From Gammaproteobacteria bacterium (lineage in GTDB: Bacteria; Pseudomonadota; Gammaproteobacteria; Steroidobacterales; Steroidobacteraceae): a DNA stretch of 51,334 nt. The DNA is taken from NCBI GenBank assembly GCA_003137095.1, contig PLET01000096.1, positions 20,590 to 71,923 of the forward strand, read 5' to 3'. This document shows positions 7,125 through 16,839 of this stretch, piece after piece. Each line of letters opens with the position of its first letter. The stretch's first letter is position 1. The notes beneath the pieces are model-generated. The model had not been told where the DNA came from, made no database searches, and worked only from the letters and a program-made list of their open reading frames with translations. The position numbers and the translations under genes are program-made.

Positions 7125-10100
7125 TGAACAGGAACAATTTGATCGCCGTGGCGGCCTGTGCCCTCGCGCTCTCGCCCCTGGGGGCAGCCGCGCAGACCGT
7201 CACTTATACGGAAAACTTCACCGGCGCCAATACCGTCAATTCCTGGAACTTCGTGAACGGCGCCTGCCTCACCGCGGGCTCCTCGACCTCGCTGACCAGT
7301 CCCGGACCCATCCCCTCGTGCGTCGAGCTGCGGGTGTCCGGAAATTATTACAACAAGACCATTGCGGGCAGCAGCCCGTATTTCAACAATACCTCCGAGC
7401 CGCTGATCGGCGGCAATACCGGCACGCTGCCCGACAGCCCGACCGTCGGCGGCGCGTTGCGCTTCACCGACGCAGGGACCGTGGGCACCTGGAACGGCAG
7501 CGTCACCAATGGCCTGTTCGAAAACGGCGGCATCCTCTCGAATTTCAGCTTTCCCTTGAGCAGCCAGGGTGTGCAGGTGACCTTCACCACCGAAACCTAC
7601 GATCCGGGTTATGGCCCGGGCTACAACTATCCGACCTATGACGGCTCGGACGGCATCAGCTTCTTCCTGCAGGATGCCAGCCAGTTCGCCGACATCGGCG
7701 CCACCGGCGGCTCGCTCGCGTACAGCTGCTCGAACCAGAACCTCGACCCGACCATCAGGACCAATCCCGCCGACCCCGAATACGGCCACCAGCGCGGCTA
7801 TGACGGCATCCCCGGCGGCTACATCGGTCTCGGCATCGACGAGTACGGTAATTTCTTGAACGGCGCCATCAACATCACCGGCGGCACCGACACGGTCGAG
7901 CAGACGGCCACCTACAGCGGCCTCGGCCCGGGCGGCTGGGACAACAGCAGCACCGGCTACGGCTGGGTGCCGAATCGCATCGGCCTGCGCGGCGCGGGCA
8001 ACACGAATTGGCATTACCTCACCACCACATGGCCGAGCTACTATCCGAGCGGGGCTCCCAACAACCTGACCGATACCCAGCGCAACATCGCCGTGCTGCA
8101 GGCCTGCATCACCGGCTTCGTCTGGAACTACTCAGGCGTCACCTCGGCAACGTCCGCGGCCGGCGCCGCCGTCGCGAACCCGCTGTTCAGCTTCGTCGGC
8201 CGAGGCTCGCTGAGCGGCAGCGTCCTCACCGTGAGCAGCGTCACCTCCGGCCAGATCAACGTCGGGGATCAAGTGACCGCCACCGGCGTTACCACCGGGA
8301 CCACGATCGCCTCTTTCAAGACCGGCAGCGGCGGTACGGGTACTTATAATTTGAGCGCGGCGGCCACCACCGAGGGCACGGAAGCCGTCACCGCCGCGCA
8401 GTACATTCCGAACCCCTTTAGCGCGACGCCGGTGTCGGGCACGAAACTTCCCTACAACTACCCGCCGCTGCCCAATGCGTACAAGGTGCTCTCCGGAGTG
8501 CAGATCGCCAACGAAACCGCGCTGTATCGGGGCACGGTCACGCCCATCACCAACACCCAGTACGGCGTGCCCATCACCTACAACCTGACCATCACCACCG
8601 CCGGCCTGCTCAGCCTGTCCTACAGTTACAACGGCGGCGCGTACCAGTCGGTGATCAGCAATCAGAACATCACCAGCGGCAACGGCCCGTTGCCGGCCGC
8701 CGTGCGCTTCGGCTTCGCCGGCTCGCAGGGCGGCGTGCCCAACACCCACGAGCTCATGTGCTTCCAGGCCGCCCCGCAGCAGACCTCGCAGAGTTCCGCG
8801 GGCCTGAACCAGAAGCAGTCCGCCCAGGTGCAGACCGGCAGCCAGGTGTATTTCTCCTATTACACCCCGAGCGTGTGGTCCGGCGATGTGACCTCGCAGA
8901 ATCTGACCTATAACGGCACCGACGTGGTGATCAGTTCGACGGCCAATTGGGATGCCTCCTGTGTGCTCACCGGCGTCGCGAGCGGCGCCACCTGCTTGAA
9001 GACCGGCGTGGCCGGCCCCACCGCGGCGCAGGGCGTGACCAGCCCCAGCCGCACCATCCTCTCCTGGAACGGCACCACCGGAATCCCCTTCGAGTGGTCC
9101 AACCTCACCGCCGCCGAACAGTCCGCCCTGGATACGGGCGACGGCTCGACCACGGCGTTGCGCCTGAATTATCTGCGCGGCGACCGCACCCAGGAGCAGA
9201 CCACCTCGGGCGGCGGGATCTATCGCGATCGGGTGAGCGTGCTCGGCGACGTCGTCGACTCCAGCCCCACCTGGGTGGGGCCGCCGAATGCCTCTTATCC
9301 GACGCTGTGGAAGGACGCCTTGGATGGCGGCACCCTGCCGGAGAACAGCGGCCAGACCTATGCCGCCTTTACGACGGCGGAGCAGACGCGCACCAACGTG
9401 GTTTACGCCGGCGCGAACGACGGCATGCTGCACGGCTTTCGCTCCGGCTCCTACAGCGCGAGCAACACCTATGTGAACACCAACAACGACGGCCTCGAGG
9501 TGCTCGCCTACGTGCCGGGCTACATCGTCGACACCATCGAGGACGCGAATTCCTCCGACGACTATTCGAATCCCCAGTATGGGCATCACTTCGACGTAGA
9601 CGCGCCGCCCGGCACGGGCGAGGTGTTCTTCGGCAGCGCCTGGCACACCTGGCTGGTCGGCGGCTTGGGGCCCGGCGGCAATGCCATCTACGCCCTCGAC
9701 ATCACCACTCCGGGCAACTTCAGCGAGGCCAATGCCTCCAGCCTGGTGGTCGGCGAGTGGAGCACCACCGGCGGCACCACGACGCTGCATTGCGCCGGCA
9801 TCACCAGCAATGCCACCACCACCGCCACCAACTGCGGCCTGAATCTCGGCAATACCTACGGCGTGCCGCAGATCCGCCGTTTCCACAACGGCGAATGGGG
9901 CGCGGTGTTCGGCAACGGCTTCGGCTCCTCCACCGGCGATGCCGGCATCTATGTGATGCTGTTGAGTTCGACCGGCACGCCGTCGTTCTATTATCTGAGC
10001 ACCGGCACCTCGGGCAAGACCAACGGCATCGCCTACACCACGCCGGCGGATCTGGACGGCGATCACATCGTCGACTATGTGTATGCCGGCGACTTGAACG

Positions 10101-10984
10101 GCAACATCTGGCGCTTCGATCTGACCAGCACCAGCCCCTCGTCCTGGGGCGCCTCGAGCACCCCGCTGTTCACCACCGGCACCGGCCAGCCCATCACCAG
10201 CAAGGTGGTGGTGGCCTCCATTCTCACCAGTCCCTATCCGCGCGTGCTGGTGGAATTCGGCACCGGCCAGCAAGTGCCGTTGAGCAATACCGCCGCGGCC
10301 TCCTACAGCGGCACGCAGCAGTATCTGTACGGGGTGTGGGACTGGAACATGGTTGCCTGGAACGCGAAGTCCTCCACCACCTACGCCAGCCTGACCAGCA
10401 GCCCGGGCACCCTCGGGATCTCGAATCTGCAGGCGCAATCCATCACCAACGAGAGTTCCGGCGGCGTCGATTACCGCGCGGTGACCAACACCGCCATTTG
10501 CTGGGAGGGCACCACCGGCTGCACCGAATACGGCTGGTACGTGCCGCTGACCTCGGGCCATACCAATGCCAGCGACGTTAACGAGTTGACCGCGAGCGGC
10601 ACCAATCCGACGGTCTACGAACAGGTCATCTACAGCCCGGTGCTGCTGTCCGGCGCCTTCGTGGTGAACACCACCATTCCGCCCTCCACGTCTCTGGCCA
10701 ACTGCTCCTCCACCGCGGCGGGCGGCTGGACCCTGGCCATCGACCCCTCGACCGGCGGCGCCTTCAAGACCTCGTTCTTCGGCTCGAATCACACCTTCGT
10801 CGACATCGGCGGCCAGGTGGTGAGCGGCGAGGCCCTGAGCGGCACGGGCACCCCGTCGATGGTGACCTACAACGGCCAAAGCTACCTGGTGACCCAGAAC
10901 GTCTCCGGTACCGGTACCGTGGTGGAGGCCAACCCGCCGGCAGGCACCAAGGGCAGCCGGCTCACCTGGATCGAGAAACGCTGA
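7121..10984 (+). CDS. pilY1: PilY1-like pilus tip adhesin with lectin-like N-terminal domain
   Basis: A 1287-residue exported protein: the signal peptide is about residues 1-25 (ending AAAQ). The C-terminal half (about 700-1280) is the PilC/PilY1 beta-propeller: [31 protein letters not shown], and an EF-hand-like calcium loop D977-L-D-G-D with D985, followed by [14 protein letters not shown]. The N-terminal half (about 28-560) has no visible VWA/MIDAS domain. Instead it carries L-type lectin-like motifs: [30 protein letters not shown], a Trp-rich strand, and NTHELMCFQ at its end. A Gly/Thr-rich module (about 362-426) is inserted within this domain. The start is ATG 7121 or 7124, overlapping the pilX stop. 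PilY1 normally sits at the pilus tip and controls retraction and adhesion. Confidence 0.9.
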   Translation: MMNRNNLIAVAACALALSPLGAAAQTVTYTENFTGANTVNSWNFVNGACLTAGSSTSLTSPGPIPSCVELRVSGNYYNKTIAGSSPYFNNTSEPLIGGNTGTLPDSPTVGGALRFTDAGTVGTWNGSVTNGLFENGGILSNFSFPLSSQGVQVTFTTETYDPGYGPGYNYPTYDGSDGISFFLQDASQFADIGATGGSLAYSCSNQNLDPTIRTNPADPEYGHQRGYDGIPGGYIGLGIDEYGNFLNGAINITGGTDTVEQTATYSGLGPGGWDNSSTGYGWVPNRIGLRGAGNTNWHYLTTTWPSYYPSGAPNNLTDTQRNIAVLQACITGFVWNYSGVTSATSAAGAAVANPLFSFVGRGSLSGSVLTVSSVTSGQINVGDQVTATGVTTGTTIASFKTGSGGTGTYNLSAAATTEGTEAVTAAQYIPNPFSATPVSGTKLPYNYPPLPNAYKVLSGVQIANETALYRGTVTPITNTQYGVPITYNLTITTAGLLSLSYSYNGGAYQSVISNQNITSGNGPLPAAVRFGFAGSQGGVPNTHELMCFQAAPQQTSQSSAGLNQKQSAQVQTGSQVYFSYYTPSVWSGDVTSQNLTYNGTDVVISSTANWDASCVLTGVASGATCLKTGVAGPTAAQGVTSPSRTILSWNGTTGIPFEWSNLTAAEQSALDTGDGSTTALRLNYLRGDRTQEQTTSGGGIYRDRVSVLGDVVDSSPTWVGPPNASYPTLWKDALDGGTLPENSGQTYAAFTTAEQTRTNVVYAGANDGMLHGFRSGSYSASNTYVNTNNDGLEVLAYVPGYIVDTIEDANSSDDYSNPQYGHHFDVDAPPGTGEVFFGSAWHTWLVGGLGPGGNAIYALDITTPGNFSEANASSLVVGEWSTTGGTTTLHCAGITSNATTTATNCGLNLGNTYGVPQIRRFHNGEWGAVFGNGFGSSTGDAGIYVMLLSSTGTPSFYYLSTGTSGKTNGIAYTTPADLDGDHIVDYVYAGDLNGNIWRFDLTSTSPSSWGASSTPLFTTGTGQPITSKVVVASILTSPYPRVLVEFGTGQQVPLSNTAAASYSGTQQYLYGVWDWNMVAWNAKSSTTYASLTSSPGTLGISNLQAQSITNESSGGVDYRAVTNTAICWEGTTGCTEYGWYVPLTSGHTNASDVNELTASGTNPTVYEQVIYSPVLLSGAFVVNTTIPPSTSLANCSSTAAGGWTLAIDPSTGGAFKTSFFGSNHTFVDIGGQVVSGEALSGTGTPSMVTYNGQSYLVTQNVSGTGTVVEANPPAGTKGSRLTWIEKR

Positions 10985-11463
10985 TGAAAACGCCCAACCG
11001 AGTTGCATCGCGGCGCGCCGCCGGCTTCACCCTGATCGAACTCATGGTGGCGCTGCTGATCGCGGCGATTTTGTTTGCGATCGCGATCCCCTCGTATAAC
11101 ACCTATATCCGCCGGTCGCGGCGCACCGAGGCGAAAACTGCACTGTTGGCGCTCGCCGGCCTGGAGGAGCGCTACTACAGTGCCGCCAACTCCTACAGCG
11201 TGCTCACCACCGATCTGGGGTATACGGGCGCGTGGCCCGTGGTGGTGGGCAGCGGCTATTACGAGATCAATGCGCCGACGGTCGTCGCGGCCACCACCAC
11301 CCCGCCGGCTCCGGCCACCTACACCCTCACCGCCGTCCCGGTGCCCGGTAACGATCAGGCCAAGGACACGGCCTGCGTGTCGTTCACGGTGACTTCCGCC
11401 GGCGCCCAGACTGCCACCATGAACGGCGGAGCCGATAACTCCTCCACCTGCTGGCAGCACTGA
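10984..11463 (+). CDS. pilE: Type IV pilin PilE-like
   Basis: A 159-residue type IV pilin. The prepilin site is AAGF-TLIEL with Glu+5, then the helix MVALLIAAILFAIAIPSYNTY. YIRRSRRTEAKTALLALAGL and a Tyr-rich EERYYSAANSYSVL follow, typical of PilE-like minor pilins encoded after pilY1. A cysteine pair near the end (DTACVSF and SSTCWQH) may form the D-region disulfide. The ATG shares one base with the pilY1 stop (TGATG). It is the last gene of the operon; the next gene converges on it. Confidence 0.9.
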   Translation: MKTPNRVASRRAAGFTLIELMVALLIAAILFAIAIPSYNTYIRRSRRTEAKTALLALAGLEERYYSAANSYSVLTTDLGYTGAWPVVVGSGYYEINAPTVVAATTTPPAPATYTLTAVPVPGNDQAKDTACVSFTVTSAGAQTATMNGGADNSSTCWQH

Positions 11464-11478
11464 TCACCGGGCATTGCC

Positions 11479-11550
11479 ATCGGCGCCGCTCACAGTCGAC
11501 GCCGCGCACTGGGCGCCGCTCAGTGGGCGCCGCTCAGTTGGCGCTGTAGC
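11479..11550. repeat. Short direct repeats of GGCGCCGCTCA between pilE and a convergent gene
   Basis: Two perfect adjacent 14-bp copies of GGGCGCCGCTCAGT lie at 11511-11538, with a diverged copy at about 11479-11497. GGCGCC is self-complementary, so neighbouring copies can pair into a hairpin with an 8-nt loop. It may serve as a bidirectional transcription end, but no T-run follows. Confidence 0.45.
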
Positions 11551-12346
11551 CCCTGCCCTCGACACAGGCCACCATGGCACGCCGATAATCGGGCGCGTGA
11601 GCGGCATCTCCGCCCGCCTGCGAAGCCGCCCACTGCTGGCACTCGCGCCGGTCGGTGGACTGCTGTTCAGCGCTCTGGCCATTCTTTGGATACATGAAAA
11701 TCTGCCCACCGGCATCGGGCGCTGACATGGGCGCTGACATGGGCGCTGACATGGGCGCCGACATGGGCGCCGACTCCGCTCCGGGCGGCGGCGCACCGGT
11801 TGGCGGTGCGCCTGGCGGCACGGCCGAACCATCCGACGGATCCGCAGCCGGCGGCGGGTCGGTGGCCACATACCCGTCATAGCCGGGATTCCAGGTGTAG
11901 TACACATCGTTGGCGTAGTAATACGGGACACCGCCCCACCAGTAGGTCCCGTAAACCGCCGGCAACACGGGCAGGAACCACGCAAAGCCCGCGCCGTAAA
12001 AAGCTCCGGGCCAGAAACCGCCGTGCCAGTAGCCACCATGCCAATACGCACCGGTGGAATAGCCATAATGATAGGCGCCCGGGTAGCCGTAGCTGCCGCG
12101 CGCCGCATAGTGATAGCTCGCCCCCACCGCGGCACCGCCTCCCCCGCGGTAGGCGCTCGCACCGCCGCGCGCCGAATAGTGCTGCACGCCGCCATAATGA
12201 CCGCCTGCCGCGTGGCCGCCGCCGGCATGCGCGACGCCGGCATGGCCGCCACCCGCATGGCCGCCGTGCTGCGCCAACGCGGGCCCGGCGCAGAGCGCCA
12301 GGCCGAGCGTGCCTAACAGAATGGAGCGACCGATGTTGGTATTCAT
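11534..12346 (-). CDS. Exported His/Gly/Tyr-rich surface protein with MSAP repeats
   Basis: A 270-residue protein of unknown function. The signal peptide is about residues 1-26 (hydrophobic stretch, then GPALAQ). Residues about 27-130 are rich in Gly, His, Ala and Tyr. A Tyr/Trp-rich centre has YWHGGYWHGGFWPGAFYGAG and VPYYYANDVYYTWNPGYDGY. A Pro-rich segment follows with five MSAP-type repeats, and then a better conserved tail (IFMYPKNGQSAEQQ, DRRECQQWAASQAG, RAMVACVEGRGY). That tail is shared with small proteobacterial exported proteins of the DUF6515 or glycine-zipper kind. The start at 12346 (MNTNIGRS) is chosen because it begins the signal peptide. An 11-bp motif at 12401-12411 upstream is shared with the lipoprotein gene at 25372-26466. 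Confidence 0.75.
   Translation of the reverse strand: MNTNIGRSILLGTLGLALCAGPALAQHGGHAGGGHAGVAHAGGGHAAGGHYGGVQHYSARGGASAYRGGGGAAVGASYHYAARGSYGYPGAYHYGYSTGAYWHGGYWHGGFWPGAFYGAGFAWFLPVLPAVYGTYWWGGVPYYYANDVYYTWNPGYDGYVATDPPPAADPSDGSAVPPGAPPTGAPPPGAESAPMSAPMSAPMSAPMSAPDAGGQIFMYPKNGQSAEQQSTDRRECQQWAASQAGGDAAHAPDYRRAMVACVEGRGYSAN
11717..11774. repeat. In-frame 12-bp tandem repeat (MSAP units)
   Basis: Four full copies of GGGCGCTGACAT (the fourth has one base change) and a partial fifth lie head to tail inside the preceding surface-protein gene. Each adds four residues (MSAP on the minus strand), so copy changes would keep the frame. Confidence 0.85.
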
Positions 12347-12400
12347 GACCTTAGCTCTCCTGCCGCCTACCGCCCGCCATTGTGAACTCATACCTAAGAG

Positions 12401-12411
12401 ACCTCACATAA
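12401..12411 (-). promoter_or_regulatory. Upstream element TTATGTGAGGT, copy 1
   Basis: Minus-strand TTATGTGAGGT ends 54 bp upstream of the start of the exported protein at 11534-12346. The identical 11 bases occur 52 bp upstream of the lipoprotein start at 26466. It contains TGTGAG, a CRP-like half site, but no matching second half at standard spacing. It could be an activator site or part of a promoter. Confidence 0.4.
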
Positions 12412-12488
12412 GTAACGCGGTTCAAGCCGCTTGGTGTACAGACACTTAATGATTTCCGCAGCATCGTCGCCGGCGCGCGTCATACCGC

Positions 12489-14597
12489 TCAGGGCCGCGA
12501 CCGCCATGCTGCGGTGAACATAATCATGCTGGTACGGCCCGGATCGGGTTCGAAAAACCGTGAATTGCTCTCATTGACGATCACCGTATCGACATAGGCG
12601 CGATTCGCCAGATTGTCGAGCCGCAGATACTCGGTGAAATGCCAGCCGGTGCCGTCCTGTTCCAACCCCGCGCGCAGATTCACCACCCAGAATCCGGGGG
12701 CCGCGGCACTGTTGAGGTCATCGGCATTAATGCGTGCCCGGCCCTGGGTTTCGAGGGTGACCGACACGCCCCGCGGCGCCGTGTTCCAGGTGAGGCCGGC
12801 ATACACCGAGTTCGTGGGGACCGCCGGCAGATGATTCCCCACCGGCACCGTCGCCGGCTTGCATGGCAGACCCACGCAGGTGGAATAGGCCTGCGCCACC
12901 ACCGCGCGGATGTAGGTGTAGGCCAGGCGCGCGCGCAGGCCTCCGGCCCAGACGGAATCCAGGCCGAGTTCGGCGCCGCGGCGGGTGGTCTCGCCGATGT
13001 TCTGGTACACGGCGCGGCCGCCCGCATTCTGCAGCACCGCCAGCTCATGATGGGTGTCCACGGTGAATGCGGCGACATCGGCGCGCAGGCTGCCGTCGCC
13101 GAATTTGATGCCCAACTCGGTGTTGTCGCTGCGCGCCGGCACCAGCCCGAGATTCAAGCCCGGAATGCTGCCGTTGGTTGACCGGTAGGCGAGGTCGTTG
13201 AGCGTCGGCGTCTCGAAGCCCCTGCCATAGGCGGCGTACACATTCACCGACGGCGCGGCGCGGTAGGTGACGCCGGCAACCGGATTCGTGGCGCTGTACC
13301 GCACGCCGCTGTCGACCGGGCCGCCATCCGCGAGATGATTGTGGGACTCGACGTCCACCACGCTGTGGCGCAGGCCCGCGAGCACGCGCCAACTATCGGC
13401 GGGGTCCCATTGCGCCTGCGCGTACTGATCCAGGTCATACACATGATTGGCTTCGTTGCGGCGCAGGCCGCCTTCCACCCCGAGTTCGCCGCCGATGTAA
13501 TTCAGGTAGCCCTTGCGCGCCTCCTCGAGATCATCGTAGCTCAAGCCGGCGGTCAGCTGCAGCGGGGTGCCGGCGAGGCTGCGATGGTCGGCCAGATGCA
13601 GATCGGCGCCCCAGAAATTTCTCGCCAGATCGATGACGCCCCCCGGGCTGGTCGGCACCGCCTCGGAGGCCTGGGTGATGGCCTGAAACTGGGTGGTGTC
13701 CCGATGGCCCGAGTAGGCGATCGCCGTGAGGTCGTCGTTGGCGCCCAGCCGGTCTTGATAATTCGCGCCCAATTGTTCCTGGGTGAGGGACTTGCGCGTG
13801 TTGTAGGCAAGGGCGCCGATGCCGGCCTGACGCGGATCCGCGGCGAGCTGTGCGGCCGTGAGCCCGAGCGGATCCTGCACCGCCGGCGTTTCGATGGCGT
13901 TGCCCACCAGCGTGAGAGTCGAGTCGCCGCCCGCACCGAAGACGAGCTTGGTGTTCAGATTATTGCGTTCCGCGGCGCTGTGATCGCGATAGCCGTCGGT
14001 TTGAAAATGTGCCGCGTCCGCGAGGTAATTGAAGCCGCTGTCGCCCGCCGCCTTCAGCGCGTAGCGCTGGGTGTTGAAGCTGCCGTATTCGGCCGTGCCG
14101 GCGATCAAGGCTCCGGGAGGGCCATCTTCGGTGAAAATCGCGATCACGCCGCCCGAGGAGTTGCCGTAGAGCGCCGAGAACGGTCCGCGCAGCACTTCGA
14201 TGTGATCGGCGGAGCCCAGATCGAACTGGGAGAACTGGCCCTGGCCGTCCGGCATGGTGCCGGGGATGCCGTCCGAGTACAGCCGCACCCCGCGCACCCC
14301 GAAACTCGAGCGCGCACCGAAGCCGCGGATGGACAATTGCAGGTCCTGGGCGTAGTTCTGGCGGTTCTCCACCGAAATGCCGGGCACCGTGATCAAGGAC
14401 TCGGACAGATTGACCTGCGGCTGGCCGTCGCGGATCTGGTGTTGACCGACCCGATCGATGGCCACCGGCAGATCCGCGCTCGACTGCGCCACCCGCGTGG
14501 CGGTGACCACCACCGGCGACAGATCCGGCAATTCCGCCGCCGGACAGTGCCCGGCGAGGATCAGCAGGCCGGCGGTCAGCAAAATTCGGCCGGTCAT
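12489..14597 (-). CDS. TonB-dependent receptor, YncD/PqqU-like
   Basis: A 702-residue outer-membrane receptor. The signal peptide is about residues 1-22 (ending CPAAE). A plug domain (about 25-140) has VVVTATR, VPGISVENR, LSIRGFGARSSFGVRGVRLY and DGIPGTMPDGQGQFSQ, then EVLRGPFSALYGNSSGGVI. A 22-strand-type barrel follows, ending in Phe/Trp-rich strands. The RGFGARSSFGVRG-DGIPGTMPDGQGQ block and the length closely resemble E. coli YncD (PqqU), a pyrroloquinoline quinone receptor; this is remembered similarity, and related receptors may carry other substrates. The start at 14597 (MTGRILL) gives a proper signal peptide and has GGGAAGAA upstream. The gene lies 17 bp downstream of the PLP enzyme gene on the same strand, so the two probably form an operon. 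Confidence 0.87.
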   Translation of the reverse strand: MTGRILLTAGLLILAGHCPAAELPDLSPVVVTATRVAQSSADLPVAIDRVGQHQIRDGQPQVNLSESLITVPGISVENRQNYAQDLQLSIRGFGARSSFGVRGVRLYSDGIPGTMPDGQGQFSQFDLGSADHIEVLRGPFSALYGNSSGGVIAIFTEDGPPGALIAGTAEYGSFNTQRYALKAAGDSGFNYLADAAHFQTDGYRDHSAAERNNLNTKLVFGAGGDSTLTLVGNAIETPAVQDPLGLTAAQLAADPRQAGIGALAYNTRKSLTQEQLGANYQDRLGANDDLTAIAYSGHRDTTQFQAITQASEAVPTSPGGVIDLARNFWGADLHLADHRSLAGTPLQLTAGLSYDDLEEARKGYLNYIGGELGVEGGLRRNEANHVYDLDQYAQAQWDPADSWRVLAGLRHSVVDVESHNHLADGGPVDSGVRYSATNPVAGVTYRAAPSVNVYAAYGRGFETPTLNDLAYRSTNGSIPGLNLGLVPARSDNTELGIKFGDGSLRADVAAFTVDTHHELAVLQNAGGRAVYQNIGETTRRGAELGLDSVWAGGLRARLAYTYIRAVVAQAYSTCVGLPCKPATVPVGNHLPAVPTNSVYAGLTWNTAPRGVSVTLETQGRARINADDLNSAAAPGFWVVNLRAGLEQDGTGWHFTEYLRLDNLANRAYVDTVIVNESNSRFFEPDPGRTSMIMFTAAWRSRP

Positions 14598-14614
14598 GAG
14601 TAGCAATTCTTCCC

Positions 14615-15913
14615 TTATACGGCGGCCAGCGCCGCGTCGAGATCGGCGATCAAATCGTCCGCGTCCTCGATGCCCACGGAAATGCGGATCAGGGCATCGG
14701 TGACCCCGAGACGGTCGCGCGTCGCCTTGGGCACGCCGGAATGCGTGGTGCTCGCCGGGTGCGACATCAGGGTCTCGGTGCCGCCGAGACTCACGGCCAG
14801 TTTGATCACCTGCAGCGCGTCGAGCAGCCTGAACGCCTCCGCCTCCCCACCCTTGACGGCGAATCCGAAGGTCGAGCCGGCGCTGTCGCACTGGCGCAGG
14901 AACAAGTGGCGGCGCGGATCCCCCTCGGCCAGAAATCCCAGATAATTGACCGCTGCGATTTTCGGATGCGTCCGCAGGAAAGCGGCCACCAACTTCGCGT
15001 TGTCGGCCGACTTGTGCATGCGCAGCGACAGCGTCTCCAGGGAGCGCATGAGCATCCATGCCGTGTTCGGATCGAGCTGGGTGCCGAGCGCGCCGCGCAG
15101 CCTCTTGACCGGCTCCACCATGGCGCGCGAGCCGACCACCCCACCGGCCACCAGATCGGAGTGGCCGCCCACGTACTTGGTGAGCGAATACAGCGCCAGA
15201 TCCGCGCCGTGTGACAGCGGCCGCTGAAACACCGGGCCGAGAAAGGTGTTGTCGACGGCCACCGGCGGTCTGCCGGCCTGCCGGGCGCCGATCCATTCGG
15301 ATATCTCGCGCATCATCGCCAGATCGACCAGGCTGTTGGTCGGATTGGCCGGCGTCTCGGTCATCACCAGGCTGACGCGTCCGCCGCCGGCAGCGGCCAG
15401 CGACGTGGCGCGCTCCGCGGCCGTCGCGACGGCCTGCCGATCGTGGCCGTCCGAGAAGCTCACCGCGCGCACACCGAAGGCCGGCAGCGTCTTTTCGATC
15501 AGCGTCTCGGTGCCCCCGTACAGCGGCTGGCTCATGAGCAGCACGTCGCCCGGCCGCACGTACGCCCACAGCACCGTCGAGATGGCGGACATGCCGCTCG
15601 AGAACACTGCCGCGGCCTCGGCGGCCTCCCATAACGCCAGCCGGTCCTCGAGCACTTCCAGATTCGGATTGTTGAAGCGCGAATACACCAGCCCGGAAGT
15701 CTGGCCGGCGGGCAGCTCGCGCCGTCCTGAGGTGAAATCGAAGAAATCCTTGCCATCCTGCGCGGTCTTGAAGGCAAAAGTGGAGGTCAGGAAGACCGGC
15801 GGCTTGAGGGCCCCCTCGGAGAGGCTTGGATCGTAGCCGTAGCCCATCATCTGCGTCTCGGGCTTGAGCAGATGCTTGCCGATCTTGCGCTTGTGGTAGG
15901 TGTCGTAGCTCAC
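14615..15913 (-). CDS. Cys/Met metabolism PLP-dependent enzyme (cystathionine gamma-synthase / methionine gamma-lyase family)
   Basis: A 432-residue cytoplasmic enzyme of fold-type I. The PLP lysine is Lys246 in [15 protein letters not shown]. Other family motifs are [26 protein letters not shown] (phosphate binding), [26 protein letters not shown] and [18 protein letters not shown]. The N-terminal extension [20 protein letters not shown] is typical of a proteobacterial subgroup annotated only as cystathionine gamma-synthase family; sequence alone does not separate synthase, beta- or gamma-lyase activity. The GTG at 15913 is chosen for its GGGAG ribosome site 6 nt upstream; a longer open frame exists but lacks family similarity. 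It is the first gene of a likely operon with the TonB receptor. Confidence 0.88.
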   Translation of the reverse strand: MSYDTYHKRKIGKHLLKPETQMMGYGYDPSLSEGALKPPVFLTSTFAFKTAQDGKDFFDFTSGRRELPAGQTSGLVYSRFNNPNLEVLEDRLALWEAAEAAAVFSSGMSAISTVLWAYVRPGDVLLMSQPLYGGTETLIEKTLPAFGVRAVSFSDGHDRQAVATAAERATSLAAAGGGRVSLVMTETPANPTNSLVDLAMMREISEWIGARQAGRPPVAVDNTFLGPVFQRPLSHGADLALYSLTKYVGGHSDLVAGGVVGSRAMVEPVKRLRGALGTQLDPNTAWMLMRSLETLSLRMHKSADNAKLVAAFLRTHPKIAAVNYLGFLAEGDPRRHLFLRQCDSAGSTFGFAVKGGEAEAFRLLDALQVIKLAVSLGGTETLMSHPASTTHSGVPKATRDRLGVTDALIRISVGIEDADDLIADLDAALAAV

Positions 15914-16044
15914 GCATTCTCCCGTCGTCGGGCCGCATCCTGGAGTCGGGCGGCCGTCCAATGGCGCAATATAGCTGGTTGCGCGCGACGCGTGCGGATT
16001 CAGTACGCCGCCCGGGCCGCACGGCGCGCCGCGGCGCGAATGGA

Positions 16045-16050
16045 TAGAAT
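16045..16050 (+). promoter_or_regulatory. Candidate -10 element for the ZIP transporter gene
   Basis: TAGAAT lies 34 bp before the GTG start of the ZIP-family gene, in the 170-bp divergent gap with the PLP enzyme. No convincing -35 hexamer was found. The rest of the gap shows nothing recognisable. Confidence 0.3.
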
Positions 16051-16083
16051 GCCCCCGCTTCAACCCACAATCGGGGTCGCTCC

Positions 16084-16803
16084 GTGTTATTCGCTGTGAT
16101 CGCCGCCGCGGCATTTCTCTGCACGTATGCGGGCGGACTGCTGGCGCTGCGGCTGCATGACCAGTTGCATCTGATTCTCGGCTTCAGTGCCGGCGCCGTC
16201 ATCGGCGTGGCGTTCTTCGATCTGTTGCCCGAAGCGCTCGATTACGGCCTCAAATACACCGCCCCCGGCGCCCTGGTGGCGTGGACCGCCCTCGGCTTTC
16301 TCCTTTATCTGGTGCTTGACCGAATCCTGAGGTTCCACGGCTCCACGGATCAACATGGCGCCGGTGCCGGATCGCGCGGCGTGGTCGGCGCCGCGGTCCT
16401 GTGCATCCACAGTTTTCTCGACGGCATCGCGATAGGCCTTGCGTTTCAATCCTCACGCGCGGTCGGAATCATCGTGGCGATCGCCGTCCTGACGCACGAT
16501 TTCTCGGACGGCATCAATACCATGAACATCGTGCTGCGCAGCCGCGGCGACCGCGCTCCGGCGCTGCGCTGGCTGCTGCTCGATGCCGTCGCGCCCGCGG
16601 CCGGCATCTTCTCCACGTTCTTCCTGGTTCTGCCGGCGCGCGATTTTGGGATCGTGCTCGCGCTGTTCGCCGGCTTTTTTCTCTACATCGGCGCCAGCGA
16701 TCTGATCCCGGAGAGCTATCATGCTCATCCGAAGTTTCTGACCACCGCCATGACCCTCGCGGGCGCGGTTGTGATATATGTGGCGGTGGCCCTGGCCGGT
16801 TGA
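16084..16803 (+). CDS. ZIP family divalent metal transporter
   Basis: A 239-residue inner-membrane protein with about 7-8 hydrophobic segments. The metal-binding helices show [14 protein letters not shown] (TM4-like) and [14 protein letters not shown] (TM5-like). They follow the ZIP HxxxDG pattern, although the usual HExPHE of TM5 is replaced, so this is a divergent member. Substrate may be zinc or iron; it cannot be decided from sequence. The start is GTG at 16084. It is followed after 36 bp by a small exported protein on the same strand. Confidence 0.8.
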   Translation: MLFAVIAAAAFLCTYAGGLLALRLHDQLHLILGFSAGAVIGVAFFDLLPEALDYGLKYTAPGALVAWTALGFLLYLVLDRILRFHGSTDQHGAGAGSRGVVGAAVLCIHSFLDGIAIGLAFQSSRAVGIIVAIAVLTHDFSDGINTMNIVLRSRGDRAPALRWLLLDAVAPAAGIFSTFFLVLPARDFGIVLALFAGFFLYIGASDLIPESYHAHPKFLTTAMTLAGAVVIYVAVALAG

Positions 16804-16839
16804 CGGCCCGGTTGAAGGCAACAACGGGGGGAGTTCCGC

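Noticed and set aside
8132-11008. Long minus-strand open frame antisense to pilY1
   Set aside because: Low-complexity Gly/Ala/Arg/His translation without domain signals; pilY1 on the plus strand has the propeller and calcium-site motifs.
11511-11538. CRISPR-like short repeats after pilE
   Set aside because: Copies are adjacent without spacers and only two are perfect; no cas genes are present. Treated as simple direct repeats.
12417-12430. Hairpin GCGGT-TCAA-GCCGC as terminator of the TonB receptor gene
   Set aside because: The stem is only 5 bp with one wobble pair and has no T-run on the minus strand.
15914-16083. SAM or other sulfur-related riboswitch upstream of the Cys/Met PLP enzyme
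   Set aside because: The 170-bp divergent gap shows no recognisable aptamer core and no leader terminator.
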